A DNA stretch of 64,000 nucleotides from RGIG529 sp963929765 (GCA_963929765.1 CAWVKD010000067.1:14619-78618), one strand, 5' to 3'; positions 7,478 through 16,097 are shown, counted from the first letter of the stretch. Program-made: numbers and translations. The notes: a model not told the origin generated them from the letters alone.

Positions 7478-8956
7478 ATGACCTCTGTTTTTGCAGCAGA
7501 AACGCACCAGTATACCAAAAAAAGGCAGGCGAATTCATTGACAGATTTTATCACTTCTATTCTGTTTCTCCTTGTTGCTGCTCTCGTCGCCGTCGTCGGG
7601 TTTCTTTTGCGACGGTCTGCTCTTTCTAAGCTCCAGACACAGGAGACACCCAAAAAGAGCCTTCCCATACTCAAAACATTTGGCTCTATTCTAATGGTAT
7701 TGGGTATTTGGCAGTTTATTGTCCGATTGCTTTTTTTCCTTTTTGGCTCCAATCAAACTACCAACGACACCCCTTCCCTACTCACTCAAACCATTTCAAT
7801 TGGCGCGTTTTCCATCAGCATTTCTTCTCTTGTATTCCTTGGTATCGTCATTGTCCTTCTTGTTATAGCACTAATTTTACGTCTTTTAGTCATCCCACAC
7901 ATGAAGGAAAAGCCACAGAGTATACAATCTGCCATGGAGATTTTCGTTCACTCTCTTTCTAATTGTATGAATGTCCGTTGGTCTTTTATCATTACAGTGG
8001 TCATTTTGGGTGCCATTTCGATCGCAACCATTCTTTTGGGACTTCAGGCACCTCTAAACAGCTTTATTTGGAACTTTGTTGCATTCCTTTTAGCCGTTTT
8101 GGTTTTTATTGCTGGCTTCTTCCTGCGACGCAGTACCAAAACCATGGCTTCACAGTCATCATCTACTTCTGAGAAAGGCATACATCGCGCTAGGTTACTG
8201 GGGACCATTTTCATGATAGTAAGTGTCTGGACTGTCATCGTCCGATTGCTTTCCCTACTATTTGGTCCTCAAGAAAAAAAGGAGTTTAGTGTTTCTATTT
8301 GGGCTGAACGCGTACAGATTGGCTCTTTAGACCTTAGTACCACCATTTTGCTCACTTGGATTGTGATGGCTGTTTTGATCGTATTTGCAATTATTTTGCG
8401 TATTTTTGTCATCCCACGTATGCGTGAAAAACCACGGGGCATACAAGCAGTCTTAGAAATTGCCATCGAGGCTATTGCCAAATATACTGACGATAAAGCC
8501 CCTGGTATAGGAGATACACTGGGTTCTTATATCTTTACCATTGCTGTATTTCTCGTCACATGTTCTATAACAGAGCTCTTTGGTATACGTGTTCCCATGT
8601 CAGATCTGACCTTAACATTTGCAATGGCACTGATCACATTCTTCTTAATTAATTATTATGGTTTGAAAAAGAAAGGCATCCTTGGAAGGGTAAAAAGCTT
8701 AGCTTCTCCTTCCCCCATGGTCTTCCCATTGCGCATCATCAGTGATATCGCTGTTCCAGTCTCGCTGGCATGTCGTTTATTTGGAAATATGCTGGGTGGA
8801 TTAATTGTAATGGATCTTCTCTATTTTGCATTGGGTACTAGCGCCATTGGTATTCCCAGTGTCATTGGGTTATATTTTAATGTATTCCACCCACTGATCC
8901 AAGCATTCATTTTCATCACATTGTCTCTGACCTTCATCAATGAGGCAGTGGAATAA
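7478..8956 (+). CDS. atpB: F1Fo ATP synthase subunit a with duplicated N-terminal extension
   Basis: Membrane stator subunit that forms the ion half-channels against the c-ring. The C-terminal part (about 270-492) is an ordinary subunit a: the essential arginine is R433 in ACRLFGNMLGG, and the last helix contains HPLIQAFIF. The protein is 492 residues, about twice the usual 220-270. The first 270 residues contain a repeat of the region preceding the core: residues 24-51, 65-90 and 107-160 match 196-223, 239-263 and 280-333 in the same order (GFLLRRS/GFFLRRS, IVRLL-LFG/IVRLL-LFG, LRLLVIPHMKEKPQSIQ/LRIFVIPRMREKPRGIQ). So helix 1 of subunit a and a preceding membrane hairpin are present twice. 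ATG 7478 has a poor ribosome binding site; TTG 7538 is an alternative. First gene of the atp operon; no separate atpI is seen. Confidence 0.9.
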   Translation: MTSVFAAETHQYTKKRQANSLTDFITSILFLLVAALVAVVGFLLRRSALSKLQTQETPKKSLPILKTFGSILMVLGIWQFIVRLLFFLFGSNQTTNDTPSLLTQTISIGAFSISISSLVFLGIVIVLLVIALILRLLVIPHMKEKPQSIQSAMEIFVHSLSNCMNVRWSFIITVVILGAISIATILLGLQAPLNSFIWNFVAFLLAVLVFIAGFFLRRSTKTMASQSSSTSEKGIHRARLLGTIFMIVSVWTVIVRLLSLLFGPQEKKEFSVSIWAERVQIGSLDLSTTILLTWIVMAVLIVFAIILRIFVIPRMREKPRGIQAVLEIAIEAIAKYTDDKAPGIGDTLGSYIFTIAVFLVTCSITELFGIRVPMSDLTLTFAMALITFFLINYYGLKKKGILGRVKSLASPSPMVFPLRIISDIAVPVSLACRLFGNMLGGLIVMDLLYFALGTSAIGIPSVIGLYFNVFHPLIQAFIFITLSLTFINEAVE

Positions 8957-8997
8957 AACCGATTAAGGTAAAAACAAAACATAGGAGGCTATTCAAT

Positions 8998-9219
8998 ATG
9001 TCCGCTTTATTACCCATTGGTATTGCACTTTGTTTGTTGTCCTGTGCCTTTGCTGGCGCTTCCATGGGAATCGCTACAGGCAAAGCTGTAGAGGCAGTCG
9101 CTCGTCAACCAGAAGCATCCGGGAAAATCAACGGTGTGTTGATTTTAGGTCTTGCATTAACTGAATCAACTGCTATTTATGGCTTTGTTACCGCTCTTAT
9201 CATGATGTTTACCATGTAA
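8998..9219 (+). CDS. atpE: F1Fo ATP synthase subunit c
   Basis: A 73-residue two-helix proteolipid of the rotor ring. The polar loop is ARQPE (35-39). The ion-binding carboxylate is E56 in LTESTAIYG. The residues S57, T58 and Y61 match the sodium-binding group of known Na+ c-subunits, but the helix-1 glutamine of those proteins is replaced by M23 (GASMGIATGKAVEAV). The coupling ion is therefore uncertain. AGGAGG precedes ATG 8998. It sits between atpB and atpF, as usual in F-type operons. Confidence 0.95.
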   Translation: MSALLPIGIALCLLSCAFAGASMGIATGKAVEAVARQPEASGKINGVLILGLALTESTAIYGFVTALIMMFTM

Positions 9220-9261
9220 TAAACACACCCATCTGCATTACTCAGCAAAGGAGGAATTGTC

Positions 9262-9741
9262 ATGGAAGGTCTTAACCCTCTTGATATTGTGATACACATT
9301 ATAAACATCGTTGTTCTCTTCCTCCTGCTCCGTCTTTTGATCTACAAACCTGTTCGGAAGTTTATGTCCAACCGGGAAGAAAAAATCTCGAAGCAGCTTG
9401 AAGAAGCCCAAACAGCACGTCAAGAGGCTGAGCAGTTGCAAGTACAATGTTCTGCCCAGCTAAATGATGCCAAAGAACAAGCGTCCCAAGTAGTACGAAA
9501 CGGCGAAGAACAAGCAGCAAAAGCTGCAGACACTATTTTGGAAAACGCCCGAAAGGAAGCGAATTCCATCCTAGAAAACGCTCGGAAACAAGCGGAAGAA
9601 GACCGTCAGCGCACTATTGCTTCTATGCAAGACGAAATTACCAATCTTGCTATGGAAATGGCAGGCCGTATTTTGCGCCGTGAAGTACGGTTGGAAGATA
9701 ATCGCGCAGTAGCAGAAGACTTTTTTAAAAAGGCGGAATAA
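9262..9741 (+). CDS. atpF: F1Fo ATP synthase subunit b
   Basis: A 159-residue peripheral stalk subunit. One N-terminal membrane helix (about 9-28) is followed by a long charged coiled coil with right-handed hendecad-like repeats (about 35-135) that would dimerise and reach up to F1 through delta. The length is normal for the family. AAGGAGG lies before ATG 9262. The stop codon is three bases before atpH. It does not contain the N-terminal delta domain that is missing from the next gene. Confidence 0.95.
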   Translation: MEGLNPLDIVIHIINIVVLFLLLRLLIYKPVRKFMSNREEKISKQLEEAQTARQEAEQLQVQCSAQLNDAKEQASQVVRNGEEQAAKAADTILENARKEANSILENARKQAEEDRQRTIASMQDEITNLAMEMAGRILRREVRLEDNRAVAEDFFKKAE

Positions 9742-9744
9742 TTT

Positions 9745-9984
9745 ATGCAAGAAGCTATTTTAAAACTCGCACCGCCTTACGATCAACAAGAGTTGGATAT
9801 GATCACAAAGGGCTTTGAACAAAAATTGGGAAAGCCTGTACAGTTTCAAGTAATCGAAGATCCTTCTCTGATTGGTGGTTTCTCTGCACAAATTGATGGC
9901 AAAATCTATGATTTTAGTTTTGCAACGCAACTCAATGAGTTGCATCACCAACTTACAGAACATTTAGGTGGTGAAGATGGATAA
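9745..9984 (+). CDS. atpH: F1Fo ATP synthase delta subunit, C-terminal domain only
   Basis: A 79-residue protein in the position of atpH. It matches only the C-terminal domain of the delta/OSCP subunit, with the pattern EQKLGKPVQFQVIEDPSLIGG and an end resembling the usual GSVRGQLERL block. Family members are about 175-180 residues; the six-helix N-terminal domain, which normally binds the N-termini of alpha subunits, is absent. The gap to atpF is three bases, so there is no room for the missing part, and atpF does not carry it either. The stop overlaps the atpA start (TAATG). It is either a naturally minimal delta or a damaged gene; the intact operon favours the former. Confidence 0.8.
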   Translation: MQEAILKLAPPYDQQELDMITKGFEQKLGKPVQFQVIEDPSLIGGFSAQIDGKIYDFSFATQLNELHHQLTEHLGGEDG

Positions 9985-11513
9985 TGCTACAGTTTGATAT
10001 GAAACCCGTAGGGCCGTTTTTAAGGGAAAAAATCAAGCAGTTTGAGTTTTCCCCAAAAGTTTACGAATATGGGACTGTACAAAGTTCTAGTGACGATATT
10101 GTGCAAGTAGACGGCCTCCCTCATAGTCATTATGGAGAACTGTTAGAGTTTGAAAATGATGCGTATGGGTTGGCTTTGGATCTACGCCTCGGTGGTGTGG
10201 GCGCCGTATTACTGACCAGTGGAAGTCTTATTTCTACTGGTTCTGTTGTAAGAGGGACTGGTCGAACAGCAGATATCTGTGTAGGCCCGGAGCTCTTAGG
10301 TCGTGTTATTGACCCCATTGGTCGTCCATTGGATGGGAAAGAGCTTCATGTTTCTCAATTCCGTCCCATCGAAAATCCAGCACCTTCTATTATCAATCGT
10401 ATGCCAGTAAAAAAGCCTTTGGAAACTGGTATTCTTGCCGTGGATAGTATGATCCCCATCGGCCGTGGCCAGAGAGAACTGATTATCGGCGACCGGCAAA
10501 CAGGAAAAACTTCCATCGCTTTATCTACCATGTTAAATCAAAAAGGGAAGGATGTTATCTGTATCTACTGTGCCATTGGTCAAAAGGCCTCCACAGTTGC
10601 ACGTTTGGTGCATACATTGGAACAAGCCGGTGCGATGGAACATACCATTGTTGTTGCTTCTACCGCTGGTGACTGTGCAGCGATGCAGTATTTGGCCCCC
10701 TATTCTGCTTGTGCTATTGCAGAGCATTTCATGTACGAAGGCAAAGATGTTTTAGTCGTATATGATGACCTATCGAAACACGCGGTTGCCTATCGTACCA
10801 TCTCCTTGTTGTTGCGTCGGCCATCTGGTCGTGAAGCTTACCCGGGTGACGTATTTTACCTCCATAGCCGTCTTTTGGAAAGAGCTGCAAAATTAGACGA
10901 TTCTCTAGGTGGGGGATCTATGACAGCACTTCCCATTGTTGAAACAATGGCGGGAGATATTTCTGCCTACATTCCAACCAATGTTATCTCTATTACAGAT
11001 GGACAAATCTATCTGGAAAGTGAATTGTTTCACTCAGGTGTACGTCCCGCTGTCAATGTTGGCTTATCTGTTTCTCGTGTAGGCCGTTCAGCACAGCAAG
11101 ACGCTATGAAGAAAGTTTCTGGCAGTTTACGTTTGGATGTTGCTCAGTATCGTGATATGGCTGTATTTGCCCAATTTGGAGCTGACATTGATGAAGCCAC
11201 CGCTTCTTTACTACACCGTGGAGAGCAGCTTATCGAATTGCTCAAGCAACCTCAGAATGAATTATTATCTCTTGCGGAACAGGTGGCTATTTTATCAGCC
11301 TTCTCCCAAAATTGTTTCAAAGAAATTCCTTTAGCCAAGGTACCAGATTGTAAACGGGCTTTACTGTCTTATTTAAAACAGGAATATGCTCATTTATTAC
11401 AAACCATCAATACGACCGGGCAATTAGAAGATCAGAGTAAAGAAGCTTTGGCTGATGCCATTGCACGCTTTACTGCTAAATATGGAGAAATGGATCATGC
11501 AAAACATCAGTGA
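9984..11513 (+). CDS. atpA: F1Fo ATP synthase subunit alpha
   Basis: A 509-residue non-catalytic nucleotide-binding subunit of F1. Walker A is GDRQTGKT (about 169-176). The arginine finger lies in the conserved GLSVSRVGRSAQQ region (about 362-374). The beta-barrel, nucleotide-binding and C-terminal domains are all present, and length is normal. ATG 9984 shares a base with the atpH stop. The N-terminal helix, normally the contact site for delta, is present (PFLREKIKQF), although the delta domain that should bind it is missing. Confidence 0.97.
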   Translation: MLQFDMKPVGPFLREKIKQFEFSPKVYEYGTVQSSSDDIVQVDGLPHSHYGELLEFENDAYGLALDLRLGGVGAVLLTSGSLISTGSVVRGTGRTADICVGPELLGRVIDPIGRPLDGKELHVSQFRPIENPAPSIINRMPVKKPLETGILAVDSMIPIGRGQRELIIGDRQTGKTSIALSTMLNQKGKDVICIYCAIGQKASTVARLVHTLEQAGAMEHTIVVASTAGDCAAMQYLAPYSACAIAEHFMYEGKDVLVVYDDLSKHAVAYRTISLLLRRPSGREAYPGDVFYLHSRLLERAAKLDDSLGGGSMTALPIVETMAGDISAYIPTNVISITDGQIYLESELFHSGVRPAVNVGLSVSRVGRSAQQDAMKKVSGSLRLDVAQYRDMAVFAQFGADIDEATASLLHRGEQLIELLKQPQNELLSLAEQVAILSAFSQNCFKEIPLAKVPDCKRALLSYLKQEYAHLLQTINTTGQLEDQSKEALADAIARFTAKYGEMDHAKHQ

Positions 11514-12384
11514 AATTCGTCATCACATCAATGCCGTTACTGAAACCCGAAAAATCACTGGTGCCATGCAAATGGTAGCATCTTCTCGGATGAAGAAAGT
11601 TATGCCCCATATTGAATACAACCAAAAGTATTCTGTTCGTCTTCAATCTGCCATGAAAGAGATATTGCAATCTTCTCAAGAAATTATCCACCCTTATCTA
11701 CAGTACCGGGATGGCGGTCGTCGTACGTATATCGTCATTGCAGGTGATAAAGGAATGGCGGGATCATACAATACGAATTTGCTACAATTTGCATATGCGG
11801 AGATTTCAGCTCATCCTGGCTCCTACCTGATTACTTTAGGTCTGAAGACCCATGCATTTTTTCGACGTAAAGGCATTGTACCTGATTTGGAAATAGAAAG
11901 CTATGCGCAAGACCCTTCTCTTACCAATGCTCGTGCTCTTGCGTATCATATAATGAATTTATTTGATGAAAAGCTAACAGATGAAATTTATATCATCTAT
12001 ACCATGTTTTCTGGTCCTGTCAAAAACACACCTATCATCCAACATTTATTGCCACTTCTGCTTACTGATTATGATCAACTTCAAACGTCACCACCAGAGC
12101 ATGATATTCTCTATCTTCCCTCTCCTCAGGAGGCGTTTGATTTTCTCATTCCTCAATACATTGTTTCCCGCATTTTTGCTGCGTTTGTACAGGCTTATGC
12201 CAGCGAGCATTTTGCCAGAATGAACGCAATGCAAAGTGCTAACCGGAATGCAGATGAACTTTTAAAAAACCTAAAGATGCAATATAATATGGCGCGTCAA
12301 GCGGCAATAACCCAAGAGATTGCTGAAATTTCTGGAGCCGTTGAGGCGCTTCGAAACGGAGATGTCACTTATGCCGCTGAATGA
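11497..12384 (+). CDS. atpG: F1Fo ATP synthase subunit gamma
   Basis: A 295-residue central shaft subunit. The N-terminal coiled-coil helix is MQNISEIRHHINAVTETRKI with the family motif TGAMQMVASSRMKK, and the C-terminal helix has NADELLKNLKMQYNMARQAA. Both wrap to form the rotor shaft. I chose ATG 11497 because GGAG lies nine bases upstream; it overlaps the end of atpA by 17 bases, which suggests translational coupling. The overall length is typical. Confidence 0.95.
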   Translation: MQNISEIRHHINAVTETRKITGAMQMVASSRMKKVMPHIEYNQKYSVRLQSAMKEILQSSQEIIHPYLQYRDGGRRTYIVIAGDKGMAGSYNTNLLQFAYAEISAHPGSYLITLGLKTHAFFRRKGIVPDLEIESYAQDPSLTNARALAYHIMNLFDEKLTDEIYIIYTMFSGPVKNTPIIQHLLPLLLTDYDQLQTSPPEHDILYLPSPQEAFDFLIPQYIVSRIFAAFVQAYASEHFARMNAMQSANRNADELLKNLKMQYNMARQAAITQEIAEISGAVEALRNGDVTYAAE

Positions 12385-13765
12385 AAAAGAAAAGGGAATC
12401 ATCATCAAAATTAGCGGGCCGGTTTTAGATGTCCGATTTGATGGAACATTGCCGAAAATTAATGATTTACTAGTGACAGCTTCTGGGACATATATGGAAG
12501 TCGCTGCACATTTATCCTCTCATGTCGTGCGCTGTATTGCGCTAGAAGCCACAGAAGGGCTTTGCTGTGGTACAGAAGCAATTAACACAGGAGATGGCAT
12601 ACAAGTTCCTGTTGGAGAAGCTGTTTTAGGGCGAGTGGTAGATGTACTGGGACGTCCTATCGACGGAAAAGGTCCTATCAATGCACCTGTATGGAAAATT
12701 CACCGTGATGCACCTTCTTTTGTGGACCTTAATCCTACAACCGAATTTTTTGAAACAGGAATCAAGGTTATTGATCTGTTAACCCCTTATGCAAAAGGCG
12801 GTAAAATTGGCCTGTTTGGCGGCGCCGGTGTTGGAAAAACCACATTGATTATGGAACTCATTTATAACATTGCCAATCACCATGGTGGTTACTCTGTTTT
12901 TGCTGGCGTTGGCGAAAGAAGTCGTGAGGGAAACGACCTTCTCCACGATATGCAAGAATCCGGTGCTATCTCCAAAACAGCTTTAGCGTTTGGTCAAATG
13001 AATGAACCGCCTGGATCTCGTATGCGAGTAGCCCTCACTGGCCTTACAATGGCGGAATATTTCAGAGATGTATCCCACCAGGACGTTCTTCTTTTTATTG
13101 ATAATATCTTTCGATATGTACAAGCAGGCAACGAAGTATCTGCTCTTTTGGGCCGTATGCCTTCTGCTGTAGGTTATCAGCCTACTCTAGCTACCGAACT
13201 TGGTATGTTAGAAGAGCGAATTGCCTCAACCCATCAAGGTTCTATCACATCTGTACAGGCCATCTATGTACCTGCAGATGATTTGACTGACCCTGCACCG
13301 GCAACCATATTCTCTCATCTTGATGCGACAACCGTTCTTTCTCGCCAGATTTCTGAAATGGGCATTTATCCTGCCGTCAGCCCACTAGAGTCCAGTTCTC
13401 GGATTTTAGACCCGGAGATCGTAGGTGTAGAGCATTATGAAACTGCACAAAGAGTACAAGAATGTTTGCAACGATACAATGAACTAAAAGATATCATTGC
13501 TATTCTAGGTATGGATGAACTTAGCGAAACAGACCGGCGTACAGTATATAGGGCACGCCGAATTCAACTTTTCTTATCCCAGCCTATGAATGTAGCAGAA
13601 GTGTTTACGGGTACTCCTGGACGTTCTGTGCCTTTGAAAGACACAATTCGGAGTTTTAAGGCCATTTTAGATGGAGAAGTCGACGACCTTCCAGAGGCGG
13701 CTTTTTCTATGGTCGGTGACATTGATGAAGTACGGCAAAAAGCAGAGAGGATGCGTCAGCAATGA
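12371..13765 (+). CDS. atpD: F1Fo ATP synthase subunit beta
   Basis: A 464-residue catalytic subunit of F1. Walker A is GGAGVGKT, the catalytic glutamate is in GERSREGNDLL, and Walker B is VLLFIDNIFR. The usual FRFTQAGSEVSALLGR block reads FRYVQAGNEVSALLGR, a mild variant. The C-terminal DELSETDRRTV is the family's DELSEED segment. ATG 12371 has GGAG eight bases upstream; an ATG at 12362 abuts that site. The gene overlaps atpG by 14 bases and atpC by four. Confidence 0.97.
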   Translation: MPLNEKEKGIIIKISGPVLDVRFDGTLPKINDLLVTASGTYMEVAAHLSSHVVRCIALEATEGLCCGTEAINTGDGIQVPVGEAVLGRVVDVLGRPIDGKGPINAPVWKIHRDAPSFVDLNPTTEFFETGIKVIDLLTPYAKGGKIGLFGGAGVGKTTLIMELIYNIANHHGGYSVFAGVGERSREGNDLLHDMQESGAISKTALAFGQMNEPPGSRMRVALTGLTMAEYFRDVSHQDVLLFIDNIFRYVQAGNEVSALLGRMPSAVGYQPTLATELGMLEERIASTHQGSITSVQAIYVPADDLTDPAPATIFSHLDATTVLSRQISEMGIYPAVSPLESSSRILDPEIVGVEHYETAQRVQECLQRYNELKDIIAILGMDELSETDRRTVYRARRIQLFLSQPMNVAEVFTGTPGRSVPLKDTIRSFKAILDGEVDDLPEAAFSMVGDIDEVRQKAERMRQQ

Positions 13766-14166
13766 GTCATACGTATTTGTTGGACATCTTGACACCAGAA
13801 CGTCCCTTCTTTTCAGACCAAGTAGAAGCATTAACCGTCTATGCTCCCGATGGCAGTATCACCATCCTAGCCGGGCATGCACCGCTTATCACACCACTGG
13901 AAGCTGGCAGCCTGAAGATCAAAGTAGATGGGCAATGGAAAGAGGCATTCCATTCCGAAGGGTTTATGGATGTAAGTCGCAACGGTGTTGTTGTTTTCGC
14001 CCAAAGCTGTGAATGGCCAGAAAATATTGATACTCACCGCGCACTAGAGGCAAAAAGACGAGCCGAAGAGGCCTTACGTCAAAAGCAAAGTATCAAAGAA
14101 CATAAATTATCTCAACTTGCCCTCACTCGTGCTATGGCACGATTGCGCATTTCTCATTATAAATAA
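13762..14166 (+). CDS. atpC: F1Fo ATP synthase subunit epsilon
   Basis: A 134-residue rotor subunit with an N-terminal beta-sandwich (about 1-85) and a C-terminal two-helix part (about 88-134). The motif GHAPLITPLEAG is typical. The C-terminal helices, which can inhibit ATP hydrolysis in many bacteria, are intact. The start overlaps the atpD stop (ATGA). It is the last gene of the operon, before the 17-bp hairpin at 14201. Confidence 0.95.
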   Translation: MSHTYLLDILTPERPFFSDQVEALTVYAPDGSITILAGHAPLITPLEAGSLKIKVDGQWKEAFHSEGFMDVSRNGVVVFAQSCEWPENIDTHRALEAKRRAEEALRQKQSIKEHKLSQLALTRAMARLRISHYK

Positions 14167-14200
14167 ATACTTGACTGTTTTTGTGGCGCTGAAAAGCATA

Positions 14201-14240
14201 AGACGGGCTGTTACCAGAGAACTGGTAACAGCCCGTCTTC
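14201..14240 (+). terminator. Long hairpin ending the atp operon
   Basis: A perfect 17-bp stem (14201-14217 against 14222-14238) with a four-base loop AGAA lies 35 bases after atpC. The following tract TCTTCAATTG is only weakly T-rich. It can serve the opposite strand as well, where it lies downstream of hpf. Confidence 0.8.
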
Positions 14241-14331
14241 AATTGCAATTGCATCAATGATACCACATTTATTGATACGTGATTGAATCCCCTGAGACCA
14301 TCACAAATCAAAAGATCGTGGTTATATTTCA

Positions 14332-14874
14332 TTACGCTTCATCATCAGCAATTAAACCATAGCCTCCATTATTGCGCTTGTAGACCACAGCAAATGCACC
14401 ATCATCTTCTTGATTGCGAAATGCAAAGAAGTTGTGATCTAAGAGGTTCATTTGCAAAATAGCCTCTTCTACTGTCATAGGTTTCATAGAAAATCTCTTG
14501 GTACGTACCAGATTAAATTCTTTCTCTTCTGGAATTTCATCCACCATTGCTGCTGGTACTTCTCGTTCAAACGCACCTTGACGCAACCGTTTTTCCAGAC
14601 GAGTTTTATTTTTACGAATCTGCCGTTCAATCACAGATACAGCTTGATCAATCGCAGCACGCATTTCGTTATTTACGCTTTCTTCCGCCCGGAAAAGCAT
14701 ACTACCGGAACGCAAAGTTAGCTCAACAATACACCTTTCCTTTTCTACACTCAGTGTAACAGAAGCTTCAGCTTCTGTTTTAAAATAACGATCCAATTTG
14801 CTGATCTTCTTTTCCGCATACTCATGCACAGCAGGGGACAAATCTACCTTTTTGTCTGTGAAAACGAATTTCAT
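14332..14874 (-). CDS. hpf: Ribosome hibernation promotion factor, long form
   Basis: A 180-residue long-form HPF. The N-terminal domain (about 1-100) begins MKFVFTDKKVDLSPAVHEYA and binds the decoding region of the 30S subunit. The C-terminal domain (about 125-180; KRFSMKPMTVEEAILQMNLL) dimerises and joins two ribosomes into 100S particles. Both domains are complete. It is a single-gene unit on the minus strand. TATAAT at 14945-14950 (minus strand) marks its promoter; the -35 is weak. It is expected to be induced on entry to stationary phase. Confidence 0.95.
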   Translation of the reverse strand: MKFVFTDKKVDLSPAVHEYAEKKISKLDRYFKTEAEASVTLSVEKERCIVELTLRSGSMLFRAEESVNNEMRAAIDQAVSVIERQIRKNKTRLEKRLRQGAFEREVPAAMVDEIPEEKEFNLVRTKRFSMKPMTVEEAILQMNLLDHNFFAFRNQEDDGAFAVVYKRNNGGYGLIADDEA

Positions 14875-15013
14875 TATTTTCAGCTCCTTTTGTCTCCCAA
14901 GGGAGATAGTTCAGGTTACAAACCATGGAAATTCCTCTACTTTTATTATATCATAAAAAATGTAAAAAACCACTCATATGCAAATGAATTTATAAAATTT
15001 CTTTCATGCTTTT

Positions 15014-15856
15014 TCATATAATTGCCGTTGCATGGCGTGTCACATGGCAGCCTAAGTTAACCATACAGGGCAATCCTGCAATATGAGTAGGATACGTTAA
15101 AATTTTCACACTCAATGCAGTTACAGTTCCACCTAATCCCTGAGGTCCAATTCCTAAATCATTGATCCGTTCCAAAATCCGATATTCCATATCTGCATAA
15201 TACGGATCGGGATGGGCACGATCTAAAGGAAGCAAAAGGGCTTCTTTGGCCAATAAACCTGCATGCTCTGACGTTCCGCCTAATCCAACCCCAACAATAA
15301 CGGGTGGACACGGATTGGAACCTGCTTGATCTACTACATCTACAATAAAAGATTCAATCTCCGATTGTGTCACAGAAGGTTTGAACATTTTTAAAACGCT
15401 CATATTCTCACTTCCAAATCCTTTTGGCGCAACAGTAATATGAAGTTTATCACCTTCTGTGAGCTCTAAATGTATGATAGCCGGTGTATTATCTTCTGTA
15501 TTCACTCGACGTAGAGGGTCTTCTACCACAGAGCAACGCAAATATCCTTCCAAATATCCACGGTGCACACCTTCATTGATGGCATTCTGCAACAATCCGC
15601 CTGTAATATGTGCATCTTGGCCCAACCTACAAAACACCACTGCCATACCAGTATCTTGACAGATGGGGAGTTGGTGAGCTTGTGCATAGGTAAAATTATC
15701 TACTGCATTTTTTAATAACGTTCGTCCTACTTCTGACTTCTCCTGTTGCTGTGCTTTGCGTAATCCTTTCTGCACATCTTCTGTTAATTGACAATTAGCA
15801 GTAATACATAAGTCACGTACTACTGTAACGATTTCATCATAATGGATGTCTCGCAT
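15014..15856 (-). CDS. Class I fumarate hydratase (or tartrate dehydratase) alpha subunit
   Basis: A 280-residue iron-sulfur hydro-lyase alpha subunit of the two-subunit class I fumarase/L(+)-tartrate dehydratase family. The three cluster cysteines are visible in PICQDTGM, SNPCPP and NLGCH. It would interconvert fumarate and malate with a beta subunit of about 180-190 residues. No beta gene lies on either side: hpf is downstream and a small-RNA locus upstream, which is unusual because the two are normally adjacent. GAGGAAG precedes ATG 15856. Whether the substrate is fumarate or tartrate cannot be told from sequence. Confidence 0.85.
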   Translation of the reverse strand: MRDIHYDEIVTVVRDLCITANCQLTEDVQKGLRKAQQQEKSEVGRTLLKNAVDNFTYAQAHQLPICQDTGMAVVFCRLGQDAHITGGLLQNAINEGVHRGYLEGYLRCSVVEDPLRRVNTEDNTPAIIHLELTEGDKLHITVAPKGFGSENMSVLKMFKPSVTQSEIESFIVDVVDQAGSNPCPPVIVGVGLGGTSEHAGLLAKEALLLPLDRAHPDPYYADMEYRILERINDLGIGPQGLGGTVTALSVKILTYPTHIAGLPCMVNLGCHVTRHATAII

Positions 15857-15931
15857 CTTCCTCTTCCTCTACTTTTTTGATACTATTAAGACGATAATCA
15901 AAACATCGACCAGAAATGACAAAAGCTCTGT

Positions 15932-15960
15932 TTGACATTTCTCTTCTTCTTGATTATACT
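15932..15960 (+). promoter_or_regulatory. Consensus sigma-A promoter of a small RNA
   Basis: TTGACA (15932-15937), exactly 17 bases, then TATACT (15955-15960). No plus-strand gene follows; instead a terminator comes about 120 bases later. Confidence 0.85.
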
Positions 15961-15966
15961 GAACTT

Positions 15967-16097
15967 ACAGCGAAGCCAATCTGCGGGAATTGCTTCATAC
16001 AGTATCTCTGACGCTCCTCTTTTCGGCTCGTGAATCTGATTTGAGTCGTTAACCCGCAATTCTGTCTTGGGCGCCCTTTAGGGGGCGCTCTTTTTTT
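15967..16097 (+). ncRNA. Candidate small non-coding RNA, about 130 nt
   Basis: The transcript would start near 15967 and end in a GC-rich hairpin (GCGCCC 16071-16076 against GGGCGC 16082-16087) with seven T. No ATG lies between promoter and terminator, so a peptide is unlikely. The ends can pair as a rod: CCAA with TTGG and GCGGG with CCCGC around an asymmetric internal loop, and ACGCTC with GAG(T)CGT further in. A rod with a loop recalls 6S RNA, but the length is short and I do not recognise conserved blocks. It does not contain the SRP RNA or tmRNA signatures. The family is unknown. Confidence 0.65.

Noticed and set aside
14201..14240. A mobile-element end or attachment site at the 17-bp inverted repeat
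   Set aside because: It sits just after atpC and between converging genes, so a terminator explains it; no transposase or duplicated target is near.
15967..16097. Firm assignment of the small RNA as 6S RNA
   Set aside because: The rod-like pairing is suggestive, but the transcript is short and I could not identify conserved 6S blocks.
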